Of a stretch of 43,803 nucleotides of DNA, positions 25,765 to 34,850 are shown in pieces. Within the stretch, counting starts at the first letter, position 1. The number at the start of each line of letters is the position of its first letter. The notes under the pieces were generated by a model. That model saw only the letters and a program-made list of their open reading frames with translations, was not told the origin of the DNA and made no database searches. Made by a program: the position numbers and the translations under genes. The DNA comes from JAYPHU01 sp038127535 (GTDB lineage: Bacteria; Pseudomonadota; Alphaproteobacteria; Rhodospirillales; UBA2165): the NCBI GenBank assembly GCA_038127535.1, contig JAYPHU010000030.1, positions 1-43,803 of the forward strand, read 5' to 3'.

Positions 25765-27135
25765 TTACAAAAAGGCCCCAATGGCCCACGGCATGATCCA
25801 TAGGCCGGTCAGGGGAACAGCAATCATGTTGGCCAGCAGACCCGCGACAGCCACCCTGTTAAAGTGATACAGAGCAAAGGGCGCGGTCGCGAGACTGGCA
25901 ATCAGGCTGGTGAGCATGATGCCGCCCAGATACAGCATGAGCCTGGACGGCCATGGCCGCGGTCCCTTCCCCTCGGGATCACGCCTATCCCGCCAGCTTT
26001 CGTACATCGCAATCAAGGCGATCACGGCCGCAAATGAAAGCTGGAAGCTGGGTCCGAGCATGGTGTCCGGACTGAGCAGCAAAACCACCAGCGCCGCCCA
26101 GGCCACGAGGCGCATGGAGATCCCTTCCCGGTCCAGGATCACCGCGACCAGCACAAGCCCGATCATGATGAACGCCCGTTGGGTCGGAATGGTCGCGCCG
26201 GCGACCAGGGCATAGGCGAAGGCCGCGAGGATGGCGACCGCGGAGGCCCATTTCTTGACAGGATAACGAAGCGCCAGGGGCGGAATGACAATCAATCCTC
26301 TCCGCACCAACAACAAAATCAGTCCTGCAATCAGCCCGACGTGAAGACCTGAGATTGCGAGAAGGTGCGCCAGACCCACTTTCCTAAAGTCCTCATGCAC
26401 CCGTTCGGGGATAGCCTGCCGGTCGCCGGTCATCAGCGCTGCAGCAACCGCACCCGCCGGGCCATCAATCGCGGCCCGTATGCGCAGAGAAAGGTTTTGC
26501 CGTAGTTTGTTCAAGCCAGCGGTCAAATCATAAGCCGTGATTGAAGAGGAGAGCTTTTCGACCCGCCCTAAAACAAATCCGGTGGCGCCAATTCCCTGGA
26601 AATAGAGATGCCGCTGAAAATCGAATGCGCCGGGCGATGATGGCGGCGGAGGTGGTGTGATGACCGCACGAACCGTCACCCAATCACCCGGCTGGAATTG
26701 ATCCAGAGGCTCCCGCACCTGCAGACGAATTCGGTCAGGCATTTTATCTGCTCGCACGCTGGTCGATCTGGCTTTGTCCAGGACGATCCGGCCGCCGTTC
26801 GGGCGAATATCGACCTGACTTATCTGGCCGAATATGGTCCCCGGTGGCGAACGTTTAGAGAGAACAGTATGCTCGACCGATAGAGTTACCAGCTGGGCGA
26901 CCAAGACACCGCCGCACAACAACACGACTGCGAGACAGGCGGTCCAAATCGGTGTTAGATAACGCCGCGAAATCACCGCGAGCGCAATTCCCATCCCGGT
27001 CAGGCCGCACAGGCCCCAGAACGACGGTTCGGCCGGCAGTCCAAAGTACACGCCCACACCGCAGCCAAGGCACACGGGTATCCACAACGGCCATCGGTCA
27101 CGCTCTTGCAGCAAGTTCGACACGATCATTCCCAT
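25765..27135 (-). pseudogene. comEC: ComEC/Rec2 DNA-uptake channel, N-terminal part, cut by a nonsense codon
   Basis: 456 residues. ComEC is the inner-membrane channel that takes up single-stranded DNA in transformation. The N-terminus holds several membrane helices and an OB-like DUF4131 region (about 100-200). The Competence domain follows, with ALMTGDRQAIPE, LLAISGLHVGLIAG and many helices. The frame ends at TTG TAA inside the last helices (LTGLWIMPWAIGAFL), then runs on uninterrupted in the same frame for 237 more codons. One base change (TTA to TAA) explains it, so the gene is probably inactivated or carries a sequencing error. The ATG at 27135 has no strong ribosome site. A functional two-piece protein cannot be excluded. 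Confidence 0.85.
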
Positions 27136-27277
27136 GCGGAAACACTACTCCTATTAGACGTATAATTTAAGTATTATTCCCGTTTTAGAGGGCCAGTGAC
27201 AGAACGAGAATGAGCATGTAAACTGCCCAGCTCTGAATAATTATTTCAATAAATTCAATATGTTATAGGCTTTCCCT

Positions 27278-28693
27278 ATGGTCGTTACACGATTTGCGCC
27301 CTCACCTACCGGTTTTCTGCATATTGGCGGTGCGCGTACGGCTCTCTTCAATTGGCTTTATGCCCGTCACTGCGGCGGCAAGTTTCTGTTGCGCATTGAA
27401 GACACGGATCGGCAGCGGTCGACAGATGAGGCGGTAGCCGCGATCTATGCCGGCATGAAATGGCTAGGTCTGGACTGGGACGGCGACGCGATCTCCCAGT
27501 TTGACCGGAAGGAGCGCCACGCGGAGGTCGCGCAACAACTCCTGGAAAGTGGAAACGCCTACCACTGTTATTGTACTCCGGAAGAACTTGCCGAAATGAG
27601 GGAGGCTGCGGTCAAAGAAGGATGTCCGAGCCTGTATGATGGTCGGTGGCGGGAACGGGATCCAAGCGAGGCGCCCGCCGGCGTCGATCCGGTCATCCGC
27701 CTAAAAGCGCAGAAGGATGGCGAAACAAAAATCAATGATCTGATCCAGGGCGAGGTGACCGTCGGACACGATCAGATCGATGACATGGTTCTGCTTCGCA
27801 GCGACGGCACGCCCACCTATATGTTGGCGGTCGTGGTTGACGATCACGATATGGGCGTTACCCACGTCATCCGCGGTGACGATCACCTGACAAATACCTT
27901 CCGGCAAATTCAAATCTATAAAGCCATGGGCTGGGACATCCCTGAGATGGCGCACATGCCCCTGCTCCACGGAGATGACGGTAAGAAGCTATCCAAACGT
28001 CATGGCGCCTTGGGCGTAGAAGCTTATCGGGACATGGGCTTTCTGCCCGAGGCCTTGAACAACTATCTCCTGCGTCTGGGCTGGTCCCATGGCGATGAGG
28101 AAATTATCTCCCGGGAACAGGCCACAGAGTGGTTTGAAGTGGCAGATGTCGGACGCGGCGCGGCCCGCTTTGACATGGACAAGCTTACCAATCTGAACGG
28201 TCATTACATTCGGGAATGTGACAATGCCCGGTTGACGGCATTGGTTATGGAATACCTGCGTGCCGAGCCTGAAATCGTCCTCTCGGATGAGGCGGAACAC
28301 CGGCTTTTGAATGGGATGACAGAATTAAAAGATAGGGCGAAAAATATTCTGGAACTATCTGATAATGCGAAGATTTATGCAATTGAACGACCTCTCTCCT
28401 TCGATCAGAAAGCGTTAAAATTACTTGACGAGACAGGCCTTGGCGTGGTCGAAATGATGCGCTCCAGATTGGCGGATTTGCCGGACTGGACGAAAGAGAC
28501 TATCGAAGAATCTGCGAGATCCGCAGCAGCCGAGAGGGACCTTGGATTCGGCAAGATCGCACAGCCACTCAGAGCGGCTCTGTGCGGTACAACAGTCTCA
28601 CCTGGCATATTTGACGTATTGTACGTCTTGGGACGAGATGAGTCGCTCGCCCGGCTGCAAGATGCGCTGGAAATGGACCGCGGAAGCGAATAG
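27278..28693 (+). CDS. gltX: Glutamate-tRNA ligase
   Basis: 471 residues, class I synthetase that charges tRNA-Glu. The HIGH-type motif is HIGG at 15-18 in FAPSPTGFLHIGG; KKLSKRHG is the KMSKS motif. RIEDTDRQRS and RGDDHLTNT are also diagnostic. The CYC half of the zinc site is present, but I see no matching second Cys/His pair, so zinc may be absent. Alphaproteobacteria often have two GltX copies, one with relaxed tRNA choice; this one is in the usual place before gltA. No Shine-Dalgarno is visible before the ATG at 27278. It is divergent from comEC. Confidence 0.96.
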   Translation: MVVTRFAPSPTGFLHIGGARTALFNWLYARHCGGKFLLRIEDTDRQRSTDEAVAAIYAGMKWLGLDWDGDAISQFDRKERHAEVAQQLLESGNAYHCYCTPEELAEMREAAVKEGCPSLYDGRWRERDPSEAPAGVDPVIRLKAQKDGETKINDLIQGEVTVGHDQIDDMVLLRSDGTPTYMLAVVVDDHDMGVTHVIRGDDHLTNTFRQIQIYKAMGWDIPEMAHMPLLHGDDGKKLSKRHGALGVEAYRDMGFLPEALNNYLLRLGWSHGDEEIISREQATEWFEVADVGRGAARFDMDKLTNLNGHYIRECDNARLTALVMEYLRAEPEIVLSDEAEHRLLNGMTELKDRAKNILELSDNAKIYAIERPLSFDQKALKLLDETGLGVVEMMRSRLADLPDWTKETIEESARSAAAERDLGFGKIAQPLRAALCGTTVSPGIFDVLYVLGRDESLARLQDALEMDRGSE

Positions 28694-28741
28694 TTTACGG
28701 CGCAATACGGAAATACCCACAAGGGGGAAAAAGGAAAAACG

Positions 28742-30058
28742 ATGAACGATAAATCCGGCAAAAACGATTACACATTTACCCTGACAAACAATTCAACCGG
28801 CGACGCCTATGAGCTGCCGGTGATGCACGCGGCCGTCGGCCCCAATGTCATCGATGTCCGGCGGCTCTACGCCGACACGGACCATTTCACCTATGATCCC
28901 GGTTATACGTCTACAGGTTCTTGTGAATCTAAGATCACGTATATCGACGGTGATGAGGGCGTTTTGCTGTATCGCGGCTATCCGATCGCGGACCTAGCCC
29001 AATATTCCGATTTTCCCGAGGTTTGTTACCTCCTGCTTTACGGGGAACTCCCCAATCAGCAGGAGAGCGAAAAATTCAAGCACGACATCACCTATCACAC
29101 GATGCTGCATGAACAGATCAATACCTTCTATCGCGGCTTCCGTCGGGATTCGCACCCGATGGCTATCATGTGCGGCGTAGTCGGCGCCCTTTCGGCCTTT
29201 TACCACGATAGTCTTGATATTAATGACCCGCAGCACAGGATGGTGGCGTCATTCCGGATGATCGCCAAAATTCCGACAATTGCCGCCATGGCCTATAAAT
29301 ACTCCATCGGCCAGCCGTTTATCTCACCGCGCAATGACCTCAGCTACGCCGAGAACTTTCTACATATGATGTTCGCGACGCCGGCAGAGGATTACGTGGT
29401 GAGCGAAACTTTGGCAAAAGCCATGGATCGCATCCTCATTTTGCATGCGGATCATGAACAGAACGCTTCGACCTCGACAGTCCGGCTGGCCGGCTCTTCC
29501 GGCGCTAATCCGTTTGCCTGCATCGCGGCCGGTATTGCCTCTCTGTGGGGACCGGCGCACGGCGGCGCGAACGAGGCCGTGTTGAACATGCTCGAAGAAA
29601 TCGGCGATATGAGCCGCATTCCCGAGTACGTCAAAAAGGCTAAGGACAAAGACGATCCGTTCCGTCTGATGGGCTTTGGCCACCGGGTCTATAAGAATTT
29701 CGACCCGCGCGCCAAAGTGATGCAGCAGACCTGCCATGAGGTGCTGGAAGAACTCGGCATCACTGATGAGCCGCTTCTGGATCTAGCGATGGAACTGGAG
29801 AGGATCGCGTTGGAAGATGAGTACTTCGTAGAGAAGAAGCTCTATCCCAACGTGGACTTCTATTCCGGTATTATTTTCAGGGCCTTAGGCATTCCGACCA
29901 CCATGTTCACGGTGCTCTTCGCGGTCGCCCGGACGGTCGGCTGGATCGCGCAGTGGAATGAAATGGTCGAAGATCCGAGCCAACGGATCGGCCGCCCTCG
30001 TCAGCTTTATCTAGGCCCGACGGAACGCCCGTTTGTTCAGTTGAAAGACCGGAAGTAA
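28742..30058 (+). CDS. gltA: Citrate synthase
   Basis: 438 residues, of the NADH-sensitive hexameric Gram-negative type by length and N-terminal extension (about 1-50 before the VRRLYADT region). It condenses acetyl-CoA and oxaloacetate at the head of the TCA cycle. The catalytic residues lie in LWGPAHGGANEAV (His), FGHRVYKNFDPRA (His) and NVDFYSG (Asp). HADHEQNASTSTVRLAGSS is the family signature. AAGGGGGAAAAAGGA gives a strong ribosome site. It closes the plus-strand gltX-gltA pair and is followed by a strong bidirectional terminator. Confidence 0.98.
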   Translation: MNDKSGKNDYTFTLTNNSTGDAYELPVMHAAVGPNVIDVRRLYADTDHFTYDPGYTSTGSCESKITYIDGDEGVLLYRGYPIADLAQYSDFPEVCYLLLYGELPNQQESEKFKHDITYHTMLHEQINTFYRGFRRDSHPMAIMCGVVGALSAFYHDSLDINDPQHRMVASFRMIAKIPTIAAMAYKYSIGQPFISPRNDLSYAENFLHMMFATPAEDYVVSETLAKAMDRILILHADHEQNASTSTVRLAGSSGANPFACIAAGIASLWGPAHGGANEAVLNMLEEIGDMSRIPEYVKKAKDKDDPFRLMGFGHRVYKNFDPRAKVMQQTCHEVLEELGITDEPLLDLAMELERIALEDEYFVEKKLYPNVDFYSGIIFRALGIPTTMFTVLFAVARTVGWIAQWNEMVEDPSQRIGRPRQLYLGPTERPFVQLKDRK

Positions 30059-30076
30059 AGTATCAAACCGAGACGC

Positions 30077-30108
30077 AAAAAAAGGCGGGGATGTCCCCGC
30101 CTTTTTTT
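30077..30108. terminator. Bidirectional Rho-independent terminator between gltA and gloA
   Basis: GGCGGGG (30084-30090) pairs with CCCCGCC (30095-30101) around ATGT, flanked by seven A on the left and seven T on the right. It works for gltA on the plus strand and for the lpx-gloA operon on the minus strand. Confidence 0.95.
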
Positions 30109-30127
30109 ATTTCTACGATGCGCCGAA

Positions 30128-30535
30128 CTAATCCCGTTGGACCAATTCGATCTTGTAGCCATCCGGGTCTTCGATAAAAGCGATCACCCTGGTGCCGCCC
30201 TTCATCGGGCCGGCAGGCCGGGGCACAGATACCCCCTCTTTTTCCAACTGTTCGCACACCGCGTAGGCGTCCGGCACGGCAATGGCCAGGTGTCCGAAGG
30301 CGCTGCCGTGATCATAGGGCTCTTCCTGATCCCAGTTGTGCGTCAATTCCACGACAGCTTCGGACTCTTCGTCTCCATATCCGACAAAGCAAAGCGTAAA
30401 CCGGCCGCCCTCAAAGTCATTCCGGCGGAGCACCTTCATGCCCAGGTGCCGGGTGTAGAAGTCAACCGACTTGTCCATATCCATCACCCGGATCATGGTG
30501 TGCAGCAGCCGGAATTTATCTTTCATCTCGCTCAT
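30128..30535 (-). CDS. gloA: Lactoylglutathione lyase (glyoxalase I)
   Basis: 135 residues. It isomerises the methylglyoxal-glutathione hemithioacetal to S-lactoylglutathione in the cytoplasm. The four metal ligands expected for the bacterial enzyme are present: His12 (LLHTMIRV), Glu63 (VVELTHNW), His82 (GHLAIAV) and Glu130 (YKIELVQ). The short length without extra loops suggests the Ni/Co-dependent class. AGGGGAAG lies before the ATG and overlaps the lpxB stop, nine bases away, so it is the last gene of the lpx operon. This is a lineage-specific addition, as lpxB usually faces gltA directly. Confidence 0.95.
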   Translation of the reverse strand: MSEMKDKFRLLHTMIRVMDMDKSVDFYTRHLGMKVLRRNDFEGGRFTLCFVGYGDEESEAVVELTHNWDQEEPYDHGSAFGHLAIAVPDAYAVCEQLEKEGVSVPRPAGPMKGGTRVIAFIEDPDGYKIELVQRD

Positions 30536-30544
30536 TTTCTTCCC

Positions 30545-31747
30545 CTATTCAGAAATATTCGCATCCGTTGGGCGCAGTTTCCCATGTTGCTTTAGAACGT
30601 CAAGCACAGCATCCGCAGCCTGCGCATTGGAGGACCGGCCCTTCGGCCTCAGCATCGTAAGCGCTTCAATAAAACCCGCTTTCTGTGCGGCGCGATAGGC
30701 CTCATCACCCAGAACACGCGCCACATCAGGCGCTATTCTCTCAGGCTTGCAACTCTCCAGCAAATGCTCCCGCACCACTTCTTTATCCAACAAAATGTTC
30801 ACCAGGTTGACCCATTTTAGCTTCACCAGGCGGCGGGCTAGGAAATCGGTGATGACGTTCATCTTGTAGATCACCACAAAGGGCAGCCCCGCATTCGCCA
30901 GCTCCAACGCAACTGTGCCTGACGCCGCAAGCGCCGCATCACTCTCGGCGAACGCCATATGTTTGGCCGGCTCGCCGGTGACGATATGCGGGGGATTTGT
31001 CCAATCACGCGTTTCGGTCTCCACGAGTGTGCGAAAGGCGCTCAATGTCGGAATAACGGTCCGGACCTTGGTTCCGCCGGCTTCCAGCCGCGCCAACGTC
31101 TCCCCAATTTTGGGAAGATGACGGGAGATCTCTCCCTTGCGGCTGCCGGGAAGGACACACAATAGCTTGTCCCCTGGCGCGAGCCCCATTTCATGTTTCA
31201 ATTTACCGGTATCTTCAGCAATAGGGTCCTCAGCCACCGGATGTCCCACGAAGTAACTCTTGAGCCCTTCCCGTTCGAAATACGGGGGCTCAAACGGCAG
31301 GAGCGTGAGAAGACCATCCAGGAATACACTCACCTTCTTGGCCCGGCTCGGCTTCCAGGCCCAGACCGACGGCGCCACATAGTGGACAATCGGAATAGAA
31401 CCGGGTTTCAACCGGCGGCCAACGCGAAAGCAAAATCCCGGTGAATCAATCGTCACCACGATATCGGGTTTTTGGCTTTGAATATCTCTAACCGTCTCAA
31501 GGATACGCCGGCGCAAACGGGGAATATGCGGCAATACCTCGGCCAGCCCCATCAGAGACAATTCGGTAATCGGAAACAAAGACTGCAAGCCTTCCTCCTG
31601 CATAAGCTCGCCGCCAACGCCGGTAAATGACACGTCCATTCCCCACGCTTTTCTCAGCGCCTGCATGAGGCCGGCCCCAAGTTTGTCACCCGAAGCTTCG
31701 CCTGCGATAATATAAACCTGAAGTGGGGCGGTGGGCGGTTCAGACAT
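30545..31747 (-). CDS. lpxB: Lipid-A-disaccharide synthase
   Basis: 400 residues from the chosen start. It joins lipid X with UDP-diacylglucosamine to form the lipid A disaccharide at the inner face of the inner membrane. VYIIAGEASGDKLGAGL at the start, SPGFCFRVGR, APSVWAWKPSRAKK, LLPFEPPYF and LPGSRKGEI are family motifs. An ATG 13 codons upstream exists inside lpxI, but the ATG at 31747 fits the family better and overlaps the lpxI stop by eight bases. It follows lpxI, whose product is its substrate. Confidence 0.97.
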   Translation of the reverse strand: MSEPPTAPLQVYIIAGEASGDKLGAGLMQALRKAWGMDVSFTGVGGELMQEEGLQSLFPITELSLMGLAEVLPHIPRLRRRILETVRDIQSQKPDIVVTIDSPGFCFRVGRRLKPGSIPIVHYVAPSVWAWKPSRAKKVSVFLDGLLTLLPFEPPYFEREGLKSYFVGHPVAEDPIAEDTGKLKHEMGLAPGDKLLCVLPGSRKGEISRHLPKIGETLARLEAGGTKVRTVIPTLSAFRTLVETETRDWTNPPHIVTGEPAKHMAFAESDAALAASGTVALELANAGLPFVVIYKMNVITDFLARRLVKLKWVNLVNILLDKEVVREHLLESCKPERIAPDVARVLGDEAYRAAQKAGFIEALTMLRPKGRSSNAQAADAVLDVLKQHGKLRPTDANISE

Positions 31748-32561
31748 AGTCTGTTTCGACTCCCAAAATAAATAAGCCGGCGGCATTTGCCGTGGCTACG
31801 GCGGCCTCCCGATCCGCCATCAACGTCTTGTCCGCCTCCACGACGATCCCCGCGAAACCTGCTTCCGCCGCAAGTTTCACAGTATTTTCGCCGACCGTCG
31901 GCATATCCAAACGCCGGTCCTGCTGCGGCTTACACATTTTAACCAAAATTGGTTTTGACGCGGTATTGTACGAGGCATGCGACAAGAGTGCATTGGTGCC
32001 ACGCTTCCCTTCCTCCGCCATGACCTTGCCATCGGCAACAACCACGGCCTGACCGAGGTCCTGTACCCCCAAATTTTTCGCCGCCCGAATACCAAGCTCG
32101 ATGTCCGCGCTACGATCTGCGTTAGCCTCGATACTTCCAATGATTCCGACCGGGGCCAGTAGTTCCGGCAGGACTTCATGGACGCCAATGACCTTAAAGC
32201 CGACGCGTTCAATCTCTTGGGCAATCGCTTTTAATAGCTGGTCGTCTCCCCGAAAGGCGCGCCAACCGACCCGGCACAGAAATTTGATGCCACCCCAATC
32301 CGGCAGGACGGTGAGCATCGACGGTCGCTTTACCGCACCGACGATCACCAGCTCTTCCACTTTCTCTTGGTTTAATACGGACAGAATGCGTCCAGCGGCG
32401 CCCGGGCGAATGGCCACGACATTATCCTGCGCCATCATAGAAGGTTCCACATGACCGTCCAGCGCAACAACGAATACCTCTCGCCCGGTTGCGCTGCAAT
32501 GATCGATAAGGCGCTGGGGTAGTGGGCCTCCGCCGGCGATGATCCCGAGTTTAGGCGGCAT
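31740..32561 (-). CDS. lpxI: UDP-2,3-diacylglucosamine pyrophosphatase LpxI
   Basis: 273 residues. It hydrolyses UDP-2,3-diacylglucosamine to lipid X; it is the DUF1009-type enzyme that replaces LpxH in alphaproteobacteria. LGIIAGGGPLPQRL at the start, VGAVKRPS, GDDQLLKAIA and the late KPQQDRRLDMPTVGENT are conserved. I start it at the ATG at 32561, which overlaps the end of lpxA by 11 bases; the codon before AGG-ATG is only TTG. Its end overlaps lpxB by eight bases. Confidence 0.96.
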   Translation of the reverse strand: MPPKLGIIAGGGPLPQRLIDHCSATGREVFVVALDGHVEPSMMAQDNVVAIRPGAAGRILSVLNQEKVEELVIVGAVKRPSMLTVLPDWGGIKFLCRVGWRAFRGDDQLLKAIAQEIERVGFKVIGVHEVLPELLAPVGIIGSIEANADRSADIELGIRAAKNLGVQDLGQAVVVADGKVMAEEGKRGTNALLSHASYNTASKPILVKMCKPQQDRRLDMPTVGENTVKLAAEAGFAGIVVEADKTLMADREAAVATANAAGLFILGVETDYV

Positions 32562-33351
32562 CCTCAAGAATGGGCTGACAGATTGCGCGGCTGGAGTCGA
32601 CCTCCATGAAAGAAATGATCTCCATGATCGGCTCTACGTTGGGGAACAGTTCGGCCACGTCGGTGATTCGCTCGGACTGTGTCCCTTCCTGGGCGAAGAT
32701 CAACCGGTAAGCCCGGCGCAAATCGTGAATGGTGTCCCGTGAAAATCCGCGGCGCTTGAGACCAACCAGATTCAGCCCGGATAAATGCGCCCGGTTTCCA
32801 ACAACCGAGCCGTAAGGAATGACATCATTTTCGACGCCGGACATGCCGCCGACCATGGCGTGACGGCCGATGCGGACGAACTGGTGCACGGCAGAAAGAC
32901 CGCCAATGATAGCCCAGTCTCCGATCTCGACATGTCCACCCAGTGTTGCGTTATTGACCAAAATGACGTTGTCGCCGATTTGGCAATCATGAGCAACGTG
33001 CGCCGCCATCATAAACAGGCAGCCGTCCCCGACGGTGGTCAACATGCCGCCGCCTTCGGTGCCCGGATTCATGGTTACATGCTCGCGGATTACGTTGTTT
33101 TTACCGATTACCAGCCGGGACTGTTCACCGTGATACTTCAGGTCCTGCGGTTCATAGCCGATTGACGCAAAGGGAAAAATGCGGGTACCCTCGCCAATTG
33201 TGGTAATCCCGTCGACCACAACATGTGAGAGAAGCTGAACACCGTCTTCGACGGTGACGTGCTGGCCGACGCAGCAAAAGGGACCGATGGTGACGTCATT
33301 GCCGATTTGTGCATCGGGATGTATGTCCGCTGTAGGATGGATGTTACTCAT
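32551..33351 (-). CDS. lpxA: UDP-N-acetylglucosamine acyltransferase
   Basis: 266 residues. It adds the first 3-hydroxyacyl chain to UDP-GlcNAc, the committed step of lipid A synthesis. The N-terminal two thirds are hexapeptide repeats forming a left-handed beta helix; the catalytic His is in AAHVAHDCQIGD. The C-terminal helical part (from about 195) is complete. The ATG at 33351 overlaps the fabZ stop by eight bases and is preferred over a TTG three codons earlier. fabZ, lpxA, lpxI and lpxB are translationally coupled. Confidence 0.97.
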   Translation of the reverse strand: MSNIHPTADIHPDAQIGNDVTIGPFCCVGQHVTVEDGVQLLSHVVVDGITTIGEGTRIFPFASIGYEPQDLKYHGEQSRLVIGKNNVIREHVTMNPGTEGGGMLTTVGDGCLFMMAAHVAHDCQIGDNVILVNNATLGGHVEIGDWAIIGGLSAVHQFVRIGRHAMVGGMSGVENDVIPYGSVVGNRAHLSGLNLVGLKRRGFSRDTIHDLRRAYRLIFAQEGTQSERITDVAELFPNVEPIMEIISFMEVDSSRAICQPILEDAA

Positions 33352-33814
33352 TATCGACAATCATCGCTGTGTAAGTAGCTTCCGCGACGACGGCGCCATC
33401 GACTTTGGCAACACCCTCGAACTTCCAGACCTTGCCCCGTGATTGCTTTGGCGTGACGTGGATCATCAGCGTGTCGCCCGGCACGACCGGTTTACGAAAC
33501 CGGGCGTTCTCGATGGACATGAAATATACCACATTATTTTCCGGCGCATCTTCCAGGGAATGAACAACCAAGATGGCCGCGGTTTGCGCCATAGCTTCTA
33601 TGATCAACACCCCCGGCATAATCGGCTTGGTGGGAAAGTGCCCCGGAAAGAAAGGCTCATTTATGGTGACGTTTTTAAGCCCGACGGCGCTCTCACCAGG
33701 CACCAAATCAACCACCCTATCCAACATCAGGAACGGATAACGATGTGGGAGCATCGACATGATTTGCTCGACGTCGATAATAATCTCCGAACTCGCTGGT
33801 ACTTCCTTATCCAT
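33344..33814 (-). CDS. fabZ: 3-hydroxyacyl-ACP dehydratase FabZ
   Basis: 156 residues, hot-dog fold. It removes water from 3-hydroxyacyl-ACP in fatty acid synthesis and so competes with LpxA and LpxD for the same acyl-ACP pool. MLPHRYPFLMLDR, FFPGHFPTKPIMPGV with His59, and EAMAQ with Glu73 carry the active site. AAAGGAAT lies about eleven bases before the ATG. It lies 8 bases after lpxD and overlaps lpxA. Confidence 0.98.
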   Translation of the reverse strand: MDKEVPASSEIIIDVEQIMSMLPHRYPFLMLDRVVDLVPGESAVGLKNVTINEPFFPGHFPTKPIMPGVLIIEAMAQTAAILVVHSLEDAPENNVVYFMSIENARFRKPVVPGDTLMIHVTPKQSRGKVWKFEGVAKVDGAVVAEATYTAMIVDNE

Positions 33815-33822
33815 CTAAAGTT

Positions 33823-34848
33823 CTATTCCTTTTTCGCCGCTAGTTTGTTCAAGGCTGCCATGCTGCGCCAAAACTGACGAGCATTGGTAGCGGGATATCC
33901 TGCCACGATCTCTCCGGCAGGGATATCCTTGGAAACACCTGCCTGGGCAGCGACCTGAGCTCCATGGCCAACTGCAACGTGACCCGATATGCCCGCTTGA
34001 CCGCCCATCATGACGAAGTCGCCTACCCTTGAGCTGCCGGCGATACCGACCTGGCCTGTAATAAAGCAACCTTTTCCTATTTTAACGTTGTGTGCGATAT
34101 GGACGAGATTGTCTAGTTTGGTCCCATCCCCGATCTCAGTATCGCCAAGAGCCCCGCGATCAATACAGGTGTTTGCGCCGATCTCCACGTGATCGCCGAT
34201 GATCACGCGGCCTAATTGCGGCACTTTTACATGACTCTCCGCGCTTGGCGCAAATCCATAGCCATCCTGTCCGATTCGAACGCCCGGATGAATGATGGTG
34301 TTCCTACCCAGTACACAGAACTGTAGTGTGACGTTCGAAGCGATCCTTGAATCCGGGCCGACAATTACGGCCGGTTCAAGAACGGAGTTGTCACCGATAT
34401 AAGAATTATCGCCAATTTCGACCTTGTCCTTTAGGACGGCGCCCGGCCGGATGGTCACATTCTTACCGATCTTCGCTCCGTCCGACACGATCGCGCTGTC
34501 GGCAATCGTCGCATCTGCATCCGGTATGGAAAATGGATAAAATTTCTGCGCTATCAGGGCGAAAGCGCGGTAAGGATCTTCGGAAATCAGTAAGGCAGCA
34601 GTTTTTGGCGCTCTGTCTACCAAGACCGGTGCAACAACAATGGCGCCGGCTCTCGTTTGTTCAAATTGAGAAATGTACTTTCTATTATCGATAAAACTCA
34701 CCTGATCCGGCCTGGCCTCGCTTAGCGGGGCTATAATTGAGTATTGTTTCCCACGGTCCAAGGCACCGCCGATCTCAGCACCGCAAAATGACGCGAGTTG
34801 ATGGATATCAAAGGGCCCCGAAACCTCATAAAACCGGGGATCCGCCAT
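33823..34848 (-). CDS. lpxD: UDP-3-O-acylglucosamine N-acyltransferase
   Basis: 341 residues. It adds the second hydroxyacyl chain in lipid A synthesis. The N-terminal uridine-binding domain (about 1-100, with PDQVSFIDNRKY) is followed by hexapeptide repeats (about 105-300), with the catalytic His in LVHIAHNVKIG and the conserved GQDGYGFA. A short C-terminal helix ends the protein (RQFWRSMAALNKLAAKK). It starts two bases after skp and ends eight bases before fabZ. Confidence 0.98.
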   Translation of the reverse strand: MADPRFYEVSGPFDIHQLASFCGAEIGGALDRGKQYSIIAPLSEARPDQVSFIDNRKYISQFEQTRAGAIVVAPVLVDRAPKTAALLISEDPYRAFALIAQKFYPFSIPDADATIADSAIVSDGAKIGKNVTIRPGAVLKDKVEIGDNSYIGDNSVLEPAVIVGPDSRIASNVTLQFCVLGRNTIIHPGVRIGQDGYGFAPSAESHVKVPQLGRVIIGDHVEIGANTCIDRGALGDTEIGDGTKLDNLVHIAHNVKIGKGCFITGQVGIAGSSRVGDFVMMGGQAGISGHVAVGHGAQVAAQAGVSKDIPAGEIVAGYPATNARQFWRSMAALNKLAAKKE

Positions 34849-34850
34849 GA

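Noticed and set aside
27136..27277. Possible tRNA or small RNA in the comEC-gltX gap
   Set aside because: No cloverleaf, no TTC-type T-arm and no terminator; it appears to be a plain divergent promoter region with AT-rich sequence.
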